A stretch of 64,000 bases of DNA from contig CAWHBM010000001.1 in assembly GCA_963827725.1 (NCBI GenBank), positions 806,001-870,000 of the forward strand. Direction: 5' to 3'. The stretch is from VAXT01 sp963827725 (GTDB lineage: Bacteria > Actinomycetota > Thermoleophilia > Gaiellales > Gaiellaceae). Positions 43,114-51,225 of the stretch are shown piece by piece. Positions within the stretch are counted from its first letter, which is position 1, and the number at the start of each line of letters is the position of its first letter. A model generated the notes under the pieces. The model saw only the letters and a program-made list of their open reading frames with translations. It searched no databases and was not told the origin of the DNA. A program made the translations under genes and the position numbers.

Positions 43114-45219
43114 ATGGTGCGGCTTTTTTTGCGCGTGGCTGTGGCTGGCGCAGCTGCGGTGCTGATGGCCCTTGTGGCGCCTCTCGACGAGGGCCGTGCT
43201 CAGGCTGCCGCCGCAACGCGCGTCTCGGTCAAGATCACGAAACGGGCGTGCAAGCTGTCGCGCAAGCGCGTGCCGGCCGGGAAGCTCATCTTCGCGCTCA
43301 CCAACAAGAGCAAGCTGCCCCACTCACTAGCCGTCGCCGGCCGCAAGAGTAAAAAGGTCAAGCCGCGGCGGAAGCAGACTTTCCGAGCCACCATTCGCCG
43401 ACCCGGCCGCTACCGCTACACCTGCAAGCCCGGCCGCAAGGGGCGAGGGATGAAGGCCAAGCGTGGAACGCTCGTCGTCGTCAAGGCGAAAGCGAACCAG
43501 CCGCCGCCACCGGGCGGGCCGCCGCCCCCTGGGGGCCCTCCTCCACCCGGAGGGCCTCCTCCACCGGGTGGGCCGCCGCCACCAGGCGGGCCTCCTCCGC
43601 CAGGTGGGCCTCCGCCCCCGCCGCCGCAGCACCGGCTCGGTGTGCGCAACGTCGGAGGCTTCGACGAGTTCTACGATCGTCAGACCGGGCTCACGTTCGT
43701 GCCGCGGGGCTCGGTCTTCGTGCGCCGCCGCCTGAACGAGACGCCGACCGGGACTTTTGTCTTCTCGAGCTCGACCTTCGCGGTGGGCGCCTACAGCGCT
43801 TCCGCTTCCGAGACCGCCCTCCAGGCGATGAGCGCGCAGGGCTACAACGTCGTCCGCGTCTTCCTGGACGTCACTTGCCGATCCGGGTGCCTCTCCGACA
43901 CGGCGATGCCGGATGGTCTGTCGCGCCCGTACCTGTCAAACCTCGCCGACTTCATGCGGCGTGCGAAGACGAACGGGATTTACGTGCTCATCGCTGCCGA
44001 GGCTCTTCCGTATGGAAGCTTCTACGAGACGCTCGCGAAGACCGACTGCTGCATCACCTTCGACCGGGAGAACGTCCACTACCTGACCGCGAACGGCGCG
44101 GAAGGACACCGTCGCTTCTGGATGGCCCTGATTCCGCTGCTGAACACGCTCGGCGCTCCGCTCGACTATGTCTGGGGCTACGAGGTGGTCGCCGAGCAGT
44201 TCTATCGCGACACGTCTCCGCCGCTCAACTTCGGCGCGAGCCTCGTCTCGACCGGGAACGGCCAGACCTACGACATGGCGGTGGCCGGCCAGAAGCGGCT
44301 GATGATGGACGAGAATCTGGTCTGGTGGGCAGGCCGCGTCCGCTCGGCGATCGTCTCGGTCGACCCGACGGCGCTCGTGGGCATGGGGTTCCTCTGGCCG
44401 AAGACGCCGAATCCGGCGAGAGCCGGGGACCCGCGGGTCACGCGGGCGAAGCCCGTCATCGACTCGTCGACACTCGACTTCTTCGACCTCCATCTGGATC
44501 CCGGCGTCGAGCTCACCTTCCCGCAGTACATGGAGAACTTCGAGCTGACCGCGCCGGCCGTGAAACCCGTCGTGCTGGGCGAGTTCGGCGCGTTCCAGTT
44601 CGCGTATCCGGCCGCCTCGGACGCCGAGCGAATCCTCAGAAGCGTTCAGGCGGAGTCGTGCGGTTACGGCCTGGACGGCTGGCAGCACTGGAGCTGGGAC
44701 ACGACCGAGTACGGGACCGGTGAGTTCCCGCTCTGGCATGGCACCGCAGCCGTCGGCCTCATCAATCAAAGCCTGGGGCCTCTCCTGCGCCCCGATCCGT
44801 GCGCCGCGGTCCCTGGTGCGGGGAACCTCGCGCTCGGGAAGCCTGTGACCGCCTCGGCAGAAGAGCCGGGCTCGCCTGCTTCTCGGGTAGTCGACGGCTT
44901 GATGTGGAACGCGTGGAGCTCGGGCTTCTACCCTCCGCAGTGGGTCGAGATCGACCTGGGCGCCCCGGCCTCGATCGGGCGGATCCGCCTCTTTGTGGGC
45001 CAGTACCCGAGCGGCTCCACGACCCACGAGGTCATGACGCGCGAGACGACCGGCGATCCATGGACGATTCAGCACACGTTCTCAGGCATCACCGTCGACA
45101 ACCAAGTGCTCGAGCACGTGCCCGGTGCGGCCTGGACGAACGTCCGATACGTACGGGTCAACACCACGGCGAGCGTCTCGTGGGTCGCGTGGAAGGAAAT
45201 CGAGCTCTACGCTCCGTAA
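43114..45219 (+). CDS. Secreted cupredoxin-like / glycoside-hydrolase-like / F5/8 type C protein
   Basis: 701 aa. A signal peptide (FLRVAVAGAAAVLMALVAPL), a cupredoxin-like domain (about 30-125) with LPHSLAVAG and YRYTCKPGRKGRGM, a linker of six PPPPGG units, and then a TIM-barrel-like domain (about 170-560) resembling cellulase/mannanase folds (NVVRVFLDVTCRSGC, WGYEVVAEQFYRD, VVLGEFGAFQF with a possible acid pair). It ends with an F5/8 type C (discoidin/CBM32-like) domain (LGKPVTASAEEPGSPASRVVDG). The cupredoxin lacks the second His of CxxxGHxxxGM (Arg instead), so copper binding is doubtful. Confidence 0.85.
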   Translation: MVRLFLRVAVAGAAAVLMALVAPLDEGRAQAAAATRVSVKITKRACKLSRKRVPAGKLIFALTNKSKLPHSLAVAGRKSKKVKPRRKQTFRATIRRPGRYRYTCKPGRKGRGMKAKRGTLVVVKAKANQPPPPGGPPPPGGPPPPGGPPPPGGPPPPGGPPPPGGPPPPPPQHRLGVRNVGGFDEFYDRQTGLTFVPRGSVFVRRRLNETPTGTFVFSSSTFAVGAYSASASETALQAMSAQGYNVVRVFLDVTCRSGCLSDTAMPDGLSRPYLSNLADFMRRAKTNGIYVLIAAEALPYGSFYETLAKTDCCITFDRENVHYLTANGAEGHRRFWMALIPLLNTLGAPLDYVWGYEVVAEQFYRDTSPPLNFGASLVSTGNGQTYDMAVAGQKRLMMDENLVWWAGRVRSAIVSVDPTALVGMGFLWPKTPNPARAGDPRVTRAKPVIDSSTLDFFDLHLDPGVELTFPQYMENFELTAPAVKPVVLGEFGAFQFAYPAASDAERILRSVQAESCGYGLDGWQHWSWDTTEYGTGEFPLWHGTAAVGLINQSLGPLLRPDPCAAVPGAGNLALGKPVTASAEEPGSPASRVVDGLMWNAWSSGFYPPQWVEIDLGAPASIGRIRLFVGQYPSGSTTHEVMTRETTGDPWTIQHTFSGITVDNQVLEHVPGAAWTNVRYVRVNTTASVSWVAWKEIELYAP

Positions 45220-45311
45220 CTAGGCGCGCGACAAAGCAGGCTTGAGGTGCGGCGTCCCTCGTTCGAGTGGTCGAGCGGAGGCGGGGAAGGGGCGATCTCA
45301 ACCGTGGCGGA

Positions 45312-46919
45312 ATGACACCCTCGGCCTTCAGCTCTGCGGCGCCTCACATGTCCGACGAGTCGAGATTCCAGGCCTTCGAACGGCATGGTCTCCTCTCTCG
45401 GGCTGCCCCTTTTCTAGGGGCAATGTGGCTCGCCGTCATGATCTACCCGCTGCCGCCGCACGGGGACGACTCCTCGGCTCTCGTCGCGGCCGCGCTTCTC
45501 AACGCGCTGATCCTGATCGGCGCCGTGCTGATCCCGTGGCATCGGCTGCCGCACTTCGCGCAGATCGTGCCGCCCTTCGCCTACTTCATCGTCATCGCAC
45601 TGCTCCGCGAGGCCGACGGCGGCGGCCAGTCCTCGTACAGCGTTCTGTCCATGCTGCCCGTCTTCTGGCTCGCGCTCTACGGCACTCGCAGACAGCTTGG
45701 AGTGAGCATCGTCGGGGTCGCCGCGGTCTTCCTGACGCCCCTTCTTCTCGTCGGCTCGCCCGAATACCCAGCCAGCGAGTGGACGCGGGCGCTCCTCTGG
45801 ATCTGCGTGGCCCCGATCGTCGGCTTCACGGTTCAGTCACTCGTTCGCCAGCTGCGAGAGCGCGCGGCCGAGAATCACAAGCGGGCCGAGGAGCTCCAGG
45901 CGAGCCAGGAGGAGACGCGCAAGCTCGTCGTCAGCATGGCGGCGGTTACCGAGGCAACGAGGGAGATCGCCCGCACGACCGACTCCCGGCTCGCCCGCGA
46001 AGTGATCTGCTCCGCCGCGTGCACGATCACGGGCGCGCGCTTCGCAAAGCTCATGGAGCGCAGCCCGGACGGCAGCCTGGCAATGACGGCGAACTACGGC
46101 CTCCAGGGAGCGCCTCCGTTCAAGGTGTCGCTCGTGGACGAGACCTCCGGGGCAGGGACGACGTTCCTTTCCAAGAAACCGCTCTTCGTCAGCGACGCCC
46201 GCGGCCACACCGAGATCTCCCAGCGTGTCGTCCAGACGACCGGAGCGGTCTCGATGCATTTCGAGCCGGTGCTCCGGAACGAGGAGGCGGTGGCAGTTCT
46301 CGTGGTCGGGTGGAACCGGGAGGTCGACGGCCACGGCCGGATCGCCGCGTCCATGAGGATGCTCGCCGCGGAGACCGCGATGGCCCTCGAGCGCTCCGAC
46401 CTGCTCGCCCGTCTCGAGGAGAGCGCGCGCACCGACGATCTCACCGGCCTGCTCAACCGCCGCGCCTGGGACGAGCAGCTCCCTCGGGAGATGGCTCGCG
46501 CCCGACGCCAGAGCGACCCGCTCTGCGTGGCGATGCTCGACCTCGACTTCTTCAAGAACTACAACGACGAGCGGGGCCACCAGGCCGGCGACCGGCTCCT
46601 GAAGCAGAGCGCCTCCGCGTGGGTTGACGAGCTGCGCGCAAGTGACACGCTGGCGCGGTACGGCGGCGAGGAGTTCACGGTCGTCCTGCCGGGGTGCAAT
46701 CTCTCCAACGCAAAGGACATCGTCGAGCGACTGCGCGCGGCGATGCCTGGCGGCCAGACCGTCTCCGCGGGCGTCGCCTGCTGGAACGGGCGCGAATCGG
46801 CGGAAGAGCTCCTCGGGCGAGCCGACGCTGCGCTCTACGAGGCCAAGCGCCTGGGTCGAGACCGCCTCGTCACCGCGGGCGGGACGCCGCCGACCGAGCT
46901 CAGATCAATAGCCCTGTGA
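45312..46919 (+). CDS. Membrane GAF-GGDEF diguanylate cyclase
   Basis: 535 aa. Five to six N-terminal helices, a short coiled coil (QLRERAAENHKRAEELQASQEE), a GAF-type sensor (about 210-370) and a GGDEF domain with LTGLLNRRAWDEQL and YGGEEF intact. RASD upstream of GGEEF matches the RxxD inhibitory c-di-GMP site. It should make c-di-GMP from GTP. The start could be ATG 45312 or 45348; ATG 45312 follows GGCGGA. Confidence 0.92.
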   Translation: MTPSAFSSAAPHMSDESRFQAFERHGLLSRAAPFLGAMWLAVMIYPLPPHGDDSSALVAAALLNALILIGAVLIPWHRLPHFAQIVPPFAYFIVIALLREADGGGQSSYSVLSMLPVFWLALYGTRRQLGVSIVGVAAVFLTPLLLVGSPEYPASEWTRALLWICVAPIVGFTVQSLVRQLRERAAENHKRAEELQASQEETRKLVVSMAAVTEATREIARTTDSRLAREVICSAACTITGARFAKLMERSPDGSLAMTANYGLQGAPPFKVSLVDETSGAGTTFLSKKPLFVSDARGHTEISQRVVQTTGAVSMHFEPVLRNEEAVAVLVVGWNREVDGHGRIAASMRMLAAETAMALERSDLLARLEESARTDDLTGLLNRRAWDEQLPREMARARRQSDPLCVAMLDLDFFKNYNDERGHQAGDRLLKQSASAWVDELRASDTLARYGGEEFTVVLPGCNLSNAKDIVERLRAAMPGGQTVSAGVACWNGRESAEELLGRADAALYEAKRLGRDRLVTAGGTPPTELRSIAL

Positions 46920-48093
46920 CGTACATCACGGCGATTCCCGCGAGGTAACCGCCAAGTACGTGACGCGAGCCGAGGCCGCCGGGGGCCTTCCGGGCGACGT
47001 AGCGAACGACCTCGACGACGACCTGGAGCGCGGCTCCGGCTGCGCCGGCGAAGAAGAGCACGCCAAGCACGTCGCTCGTCACGAAGCCGCCAATCCAGGC
47101 ACCCAGGATCGCGGGCGCGCCCGCGATGAGCGCGAGTGCCGTCAGCCGCCCGAGTCCGACGCGTCCTCCCTCTGCGATTGGCGCGGCGATCCCAAGCCCC
47201 TCGGTGACGTTGTGGATCATGAAGCCGACGACCAGGAAGCTCCCAAGAGCCAGTTCGCCGAGTGCGAACGACGTGCCAATCGCGAGCCCTTCACCGAGGT
47301 TGTGCAGCCCGATTCCGACGGCGACGAGCGTTGCCAGCGCGACGCCGCCGACAACGCCCCCGGCGCCCTTCGAAAAGCTGCGAGACAACGCGGTCAGCAG
47401 CAGATATGCGGACGCGACGCCGAGGAGGACGAGGCCGACCCCGCCGAGCCCGCTCGGGAGTGCGGCCTGCAGGCTGACCGCCTCCGACAGGGCCTCGAGC
47501 GCGAGAAAGGTCAGGAGGCCGGCCGTCAATGCCATGAACGCGGCGAGCCACTCCGGACTTGCTCCCCGGAGGGAAGGGAGCCAGGCGAGCCCGAGTGCCA
47601 CGGGAACGACGCCGACGAGGAAGCCGATCACGGCGTAGCCAAGGAATCCCCTCGACGATGCCCGAGGCGTTTCGACCGCGGCGGGAATCTCCGTCGACGT
47701 CTGAATTCCGGTCGAGCTCGTGACTCCCACGGCAATCGGCTCGTCCTCGACCCAGTTGTACGGAATCACGATCGCCGCTGAGCGCAGCCGGCCGAGCGTT
47801 TGATCACCCTCGACGCTGAAGGGCACGATCGCATCGTCGACGGTCACGAGAGCGATCGTGATGTCGTCGCGCTGCGGGTTCGTGACCTTGACCTTGATCT
47901 CGCCGGGGCGAAACTCGACCCGGCGGATGTCCAGCTCGTCGGCCGGCGGCGGGTTCTTCCCCACGAGGTCGATCAGCGAGTCCCCAGCGCTCGCAAAGAG
48001 GAACACGGCACCGACGAGCGCGAGGATCGGGACGAGCGCCCAGATCCGCCAGCGCGCGCCGCCGAGCCTCGCCGCAAGCGGTCCTGCCTCCAC
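46900..48093 (-). CDS. ZIP-family metal transporter with an extracellular beta domain
   Basis: 397 aa. A N-terminal membrane segment and an extracellular beta domain (LDIRRVEFRPGEIKVKVTNPQ) precede eight helices of the ZIP fold. The metal motifs are in LVAVGIGLHNLGEGLAIG and GFMIHNVTEGLGIAAPI. It moves divalent metal inward. It lies 2 nt downstream of the multicopper oxidase, which probably oxidises the metal before uptake. Confidence 0.9.
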   Translation of the reverse strand: MEAGPLAARLGGARWRIWALVPILALVGAVFLFASAGDSLIDLVGKNPPPADELDIRRVEFRPGEIKVKVTNPQRDDITIALVTVDDAIVPFSVEGDQTLGRLRSAAIVIPYNWVEDEPIAVGVTSSTGIQTSTEIPAAVETPRASSRGFLGYAVIGFLVGVVPVALGLAWLPSLRGASPEWLAAFMALTAGLLTFLALEALSEAVSLQAALPSGLGGVGLVLLGVASAYLLLTALSRSFSKGAGGVVGGVALATLVAVGIGLHNLGEGLAIGTSFALGELALGSFLVVGFMIHNVTEGLGIAAPIAEGGRVGLGRLTALALIAGAPAILGAWIGGFVTSDVLGVLFFAGAAGAALQVVVEVVRYVARKAPGGLGSRHVLGGYLAGIAVMYVTGLLI

Positions 48094-48095
48094 CC

Positions 48096-49097
48096 TCAGT
48101 CCCTCACGTCGAAGAAACCCATCCAGCCGAGCTCCGCGAACTCGCTCTGGTGAGCGTGGAACATGAATTGGCCGGTGTTGTGGAACTCGATCTCCATGAC
48201 CCCGCGCTCGCCCTGGCAGAGCATCACCGTGTCCGTGTACTCGAAGTGGTCGGTCGAGCCGGTGGGGTAGTAGCGGAAGAACTCACCGTGAAGGTGCAGC
48301 GAGTTGATGAGGTCGAACTCGGTCAGGTTGGCGAGGTAGACGCGGACGAGCTCGCCCTTCTTCACGCGGATCGGGTACTTCGCGTAGTAGAAGGCGCGCC
48401 CGTTGACCGTGTAGAAGTTGTTTTCGCCGTCGCCGTCCGTGTCGTAGCCGTTCATCACCATCACGAGCTCGCGAGCGGGCGGGCGCGGCTTGGCTGGGTC
48501 GATGATGAACGCGCCGTAGAGCCCCTTGTGAATGTGCTTCTTGAGCGGCGTGGCGTGGCAGTGGTAGAGCTGCATGCCGGCGGGCCGAGCAGGGAACTCG
48601 TACCTGAACGAGTCGCCCGGGAGGACGGTCTCGAAGACGCCGTCCATGTTCCCGGGATGGATGCCGTGGAAGTGGATCGTGTGCGGGTGCGAGCCGCCGT
48701 TTACGAAGTTGACACGGAGAAGGTCGTCCTCGGTTGCCCTGATGATGGGGCCGGGAACCGAGCCGTTGTAGCTCCACGCGTCGAAGTGGACGCCCTGCGC
48801 GACCTCGATCTTGTTGTCGACGGCGTAGAGGTTGTACTCGCGGAGCCGGCCGGGCTTGTGGGGGAGGGGCTCGGGCGGGAACAGGGCGGCGTCCTGGGCG
48901 TGCGGCCCGCCCGGCGCGGGCACCTCGGCACCGATCATGGCGGCGTGGCCGACATGCGGATGATCGGGGCCTTCGTGCAGCGCGGAGTGGTCGCTTCCTC
49001 GTGCTGGACTGGGCCACGCGAGCTTCGCCAGAGGAGCCGCGGCGACGAACGGCAACGAGCCGGCAAGAATCTGCTTGCGCGTGAAATGTTTAGCCAT
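48096..49097 (-). CDS. Two-domain multicopper oxidase
   Basis: 333 aa. A twin-arginine-lacking signal region (KQILAGSLPFVAAAPLAKLA) is followed by a His-rich linker and two cupredoxin domains. The copper motifs are HTIHFHG, YHCHATPLKKHIHKG, NSLHLHGEFF and FMFHAHQSEFAELGWMG, the pattern of laccase/metal-oxidase family members. Oxidation of Mn(II) or Fe(II) is plausible from the ZIP and DtxR neighbours. A TATACT box lies upstream of the ATG. Confidence 0.92.
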   Translation of the reverse strand: MAKHFTRKQILAGSLPFVAAAPLAKLAWPSPARGSDHSALHEGPDHPHVGHAAMIGAEVPAPGGPHAQDAALFPPEPLPHKPGRLREYNLYAVDNKIEVAQGVHFDAWSYNGSVPGPIIRATEDDLLRVNFVNGGSHPHTIHFHGIHPGNMDGVFETVLPGDSFRYEFPARPAGMQLYHCHATPLKKHIHKGLYGAFIIDPAKPRPPARELVMVMNGYDTDGDGENNFYTVNGRAFYYAKYPIRVKKGELVRVYLANLTEFDLINSLHLHGEFFRYYPTGSTDHFEYTDTVMLCQGERGVMEIEFHNTGQFMFHAHQSEFAELGWMGFFDVRD

Positions 49098-49125
49098 GTC
49101 GAACTTCTCAGTTAGAGTATAGGTG

Positions 49126-49782
49126 ATGATTCACGACCTGACCGACGCGATGCAGGACTACCTGAAGGAGATCCACAAGCTCCGGATGGAAGGCCGTCGC
49201 GCGACGACCTCGGCGATCGCGGAGCGCCTGGGCGTACGGCCGCCGTCGGTGACGGCGATGCTGAAGCGGCTGACCGCGGCGGGCCTGGCCGAGCACACGC
49301 CGTACCGCGGCGTTGAGCTGACGCCGGCCGGCGAGCGGGTCGCGCTCGAGGTGATCCGTCACCACCGGCTCCTCGAGCAGTACCTCACGCAGGCGCTCGG
49401 CCTCAGCCTCGACGAGGTGCACTCGGAGGCAGATCGCCTCGAGCACGCGCTCTCGGAAACACTCGAGGCTCGCATTGACCAGTCGCTCGGTTTTCCGACG
49501 CATGATCCTCACGGCGATCCGATCCCGGACGCCGAACTGCGGATCGACCGCGCGCAGCTGCGGACGCTCGCCAGCCTCGAGCCAGGTGATGAAGCGACGA
49601 TCCGCCGCGTTCCGGGCCATGACGACGAGTTGCTGCGCTATCTCGCCAAGCTCGCACTCGTGCCGGGCAAGAAGGTGAAGCTCCGCCGGGCAGAGCCGTT
49701 CGGCGGCCCGATCACGGTGCGCGTCGGCAAGGTCGAGCACGCGATCTCACGCGAGCTCGCAGCCGGCATCGGCGTGGCCTGA
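49126..49782 (+). CDS. DtxR/MntR-family metal-dependent repressor
   Basis: 218 aa. The N-terminal winged helix (AMQDYLKEIHKLRMEGRRAT, RLGVRPPSVTAMLKRLTAAG) is followed by the dimerisation domain (HHRLLEQYLTQALGLSLDEV) with metal-ligand candidates, and a C-terminal FeoA/SH3-like domain (VPGKKVKLRRAEPFGGPI). The ATG lies 7 nt after TAGAGT. It is divergent from the oxidase-ZIP operon across only 28 nt and is the likely regulator of both directions. Confidence 0.93.
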   Translation: MIHDLTDAMQDYLKEIHKLRMEGRRATTSAIAERLGVRPPSVTAMLKRLTAAGLAEHTPYRGVELTPAGERVALEVIRHHRLLEQYLTQALGLSLDEVHSEADRLEHALSETLEARIDQSLGFPTHDPHGDPIPDAELRIDRAQLRTLASLEPGDEATIRRVPGHDDELLRYLAKLALVPGKKVKLRRAEPFGGPITVRVGKVEHAISRELAAGIGVA

Positions 49783-49836
49783 GCTTCTCGGCTCCGCTCT
49801 CTAGGCATTTACGCGCGAGCGCGCTAAGAATGTCCC

Positions 49837-51147
49837 ATGAGGTCCTGGCTCTTGATGACAGGACTCGGACTCGTCGTCGCGGTCGGCGCGGTTCTGGCCA
49901 GCCCTAGCGCGGATGCGGCCTCGACCGACCCGGACGCCGGGGAGATCGCGTTCTTCAGCGCGCGAGGGCCGAATGGGAACAACGAGATCTACAGCATGAA
50001 TCCCGACGGAAGCGACGTTCGGAACCTGACGCAGAGCCCGGCGGACGACCGTGATCCGACGTGGGAGGCCGGCGGCACGCTGCTTGCGTTTTCGACCAAT
50101 CGCGGGTCAGGCGGTAACTACGAGATCTTCGTGATGAACTGGGACGGGAGCAACCAGCACAACATCACGAATAGTCCCGAGGACGACCACGATCCCTACT
50201 GGGACTGGAACTGGGACGCAGAGATCTTTTTCGTCAGAGAGGTCGGGGGCGTGGGCGACATCTTCGTGATGGGCTCCGACGGGAGCAATCAGACCAATCT
50301 GACGAACAATCCCGCGGACGACCGCGACCCTGCCAGAGGCGAGCACGAAGGGTTCCATCGCTTCGAGGTTCTCTTCGCGACCGATCGGGGCGCGGGCGGC
50401 AACTACGAGATCTTCAAGATGTCCTCCAACGGGAGCGGGCAGACCAACCTCACGAACCATCCCGCCGACGACCGCGAGCCCAATCTGGCCGGCCCCTGGG
50501 ACTTTCAGCAACACCAGATCCTGTTCTCCACCGACCGCGGCTCGAACATGAACCGCGAGATCTTCATGATGAACTCGGACGGGACCGACCCGAGAAACAT
50601 GACGAATAGCGTCGCCGACGATCGGCACCCGTTCTTCAAAGCGTGGAGCGGGCCGACCGCCTTCATCTTCTCCAGCCGAGCCTCCGGCGGCAACGAGGAG
50701 CTCTATCTCTACGACCAAGGCTCGGTGACCAACCTGTCGAACGATCCAGCTGACGATCTGGGACCATCCTCGTCACACCGCCCGCCCCCTCCACCTGCGC
50801 CTCCACCGCCACCGGGCCCTCCTGGGCCTCCGCCGCCGCCGGGTCCTCCCGCGCCTCCGCCGCCGGTGCCGGTGCCGCCGGCACCAGCTCCGCCGCCGTC
50901 ACCCCAGCCTCCGCCGACACCCCAGCCTCCGCCGCCCTCTGGTCCGCCGGTTCGCTGCCGAGTTCCAAGGGTGATCGGAATGACACTCGGCCGTGCTCGC
51001 ACACGCATTCGGTCGAGGCACTGCTCCGTCGGCCGCATTCGTCGCGCCCGCTCGGCTCGAGCCGGTCGCGTCATTCGCCAGACCCCGAGGCCCGGCTCGG
51101 TCAAGCGTCGCGGCTATCCGGTCAGCCTGGTGGTTGGGCGGCGTTAG
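49837..51147 (+). CDS. Secreted PD40/TolB-like propeller with PASTA tail
   Basis: 436 aa. Signal peptide (LLMTGLGLVVAVGAVLASPSA) then six to seven PD40 blades, each with an element like REIFMMNSDGTDPRNMTNS and a conserved ADDR. A Pro-rich linker (50782-50949) leads to an Arg-rich PASTA domain (RCRVPRVIGMTLGRARTRIR), diverged from the other three. The role is likely extracellular binding or scaffolding. Confidence 0.88.
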   Translation: MRSWLLMTGLGLVVAVGAVLASPSADAASTDPDAGEIAFFSARGPNGNNEIYSMNPDGSDVRNLTQSPADDRDPTWEAGGTLLAFSTNRGSGGNYEIFVMNWDGSNQHNITNSPEDDHDPYWDWNWDAEIFFVREVGGVGDIFVMGSDGSNQTNLTNNPADDRDPARGEHEGFHRFEVLFATDRGAGGNYEIFKMSSNGSGQTNLTNHPADDREPNLAGPWDFQQHQILFSTDRGSNMNREIFMMNSDGTDPRNMTNSVADDRHPFFKAWSGPTAFIFSSRASGGNEELYLYDQGSVTNLSNDPADDLGPSSSHRPPPPPAPPPPPGPPGPPPPPGPPAPPPPVPVPPAPAPPPSPQPPPTPQPPPPSGPPVRCRVPRVIGMTLGRARTRIRSRHCSVGRIRRARSARAGRVIRQTPRPGSVKRRGYPVSLVVGRR

Positions 51148-51225
51148 GAGGGTGCGCGACTTGAAAAGCCGCGCCGAAAGTTGTACGAACCATAGGGACA
51201 AACCAGCACGGGAAGGGGAGCAGCT

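Noticed and set aside
43501..43620. CRISPR-like or mobile repeat
   Set aside because: The periodic GGGCCTCCTCC-type sequence simply encodes PPPPGG linker repeats in a continuous reading frame.
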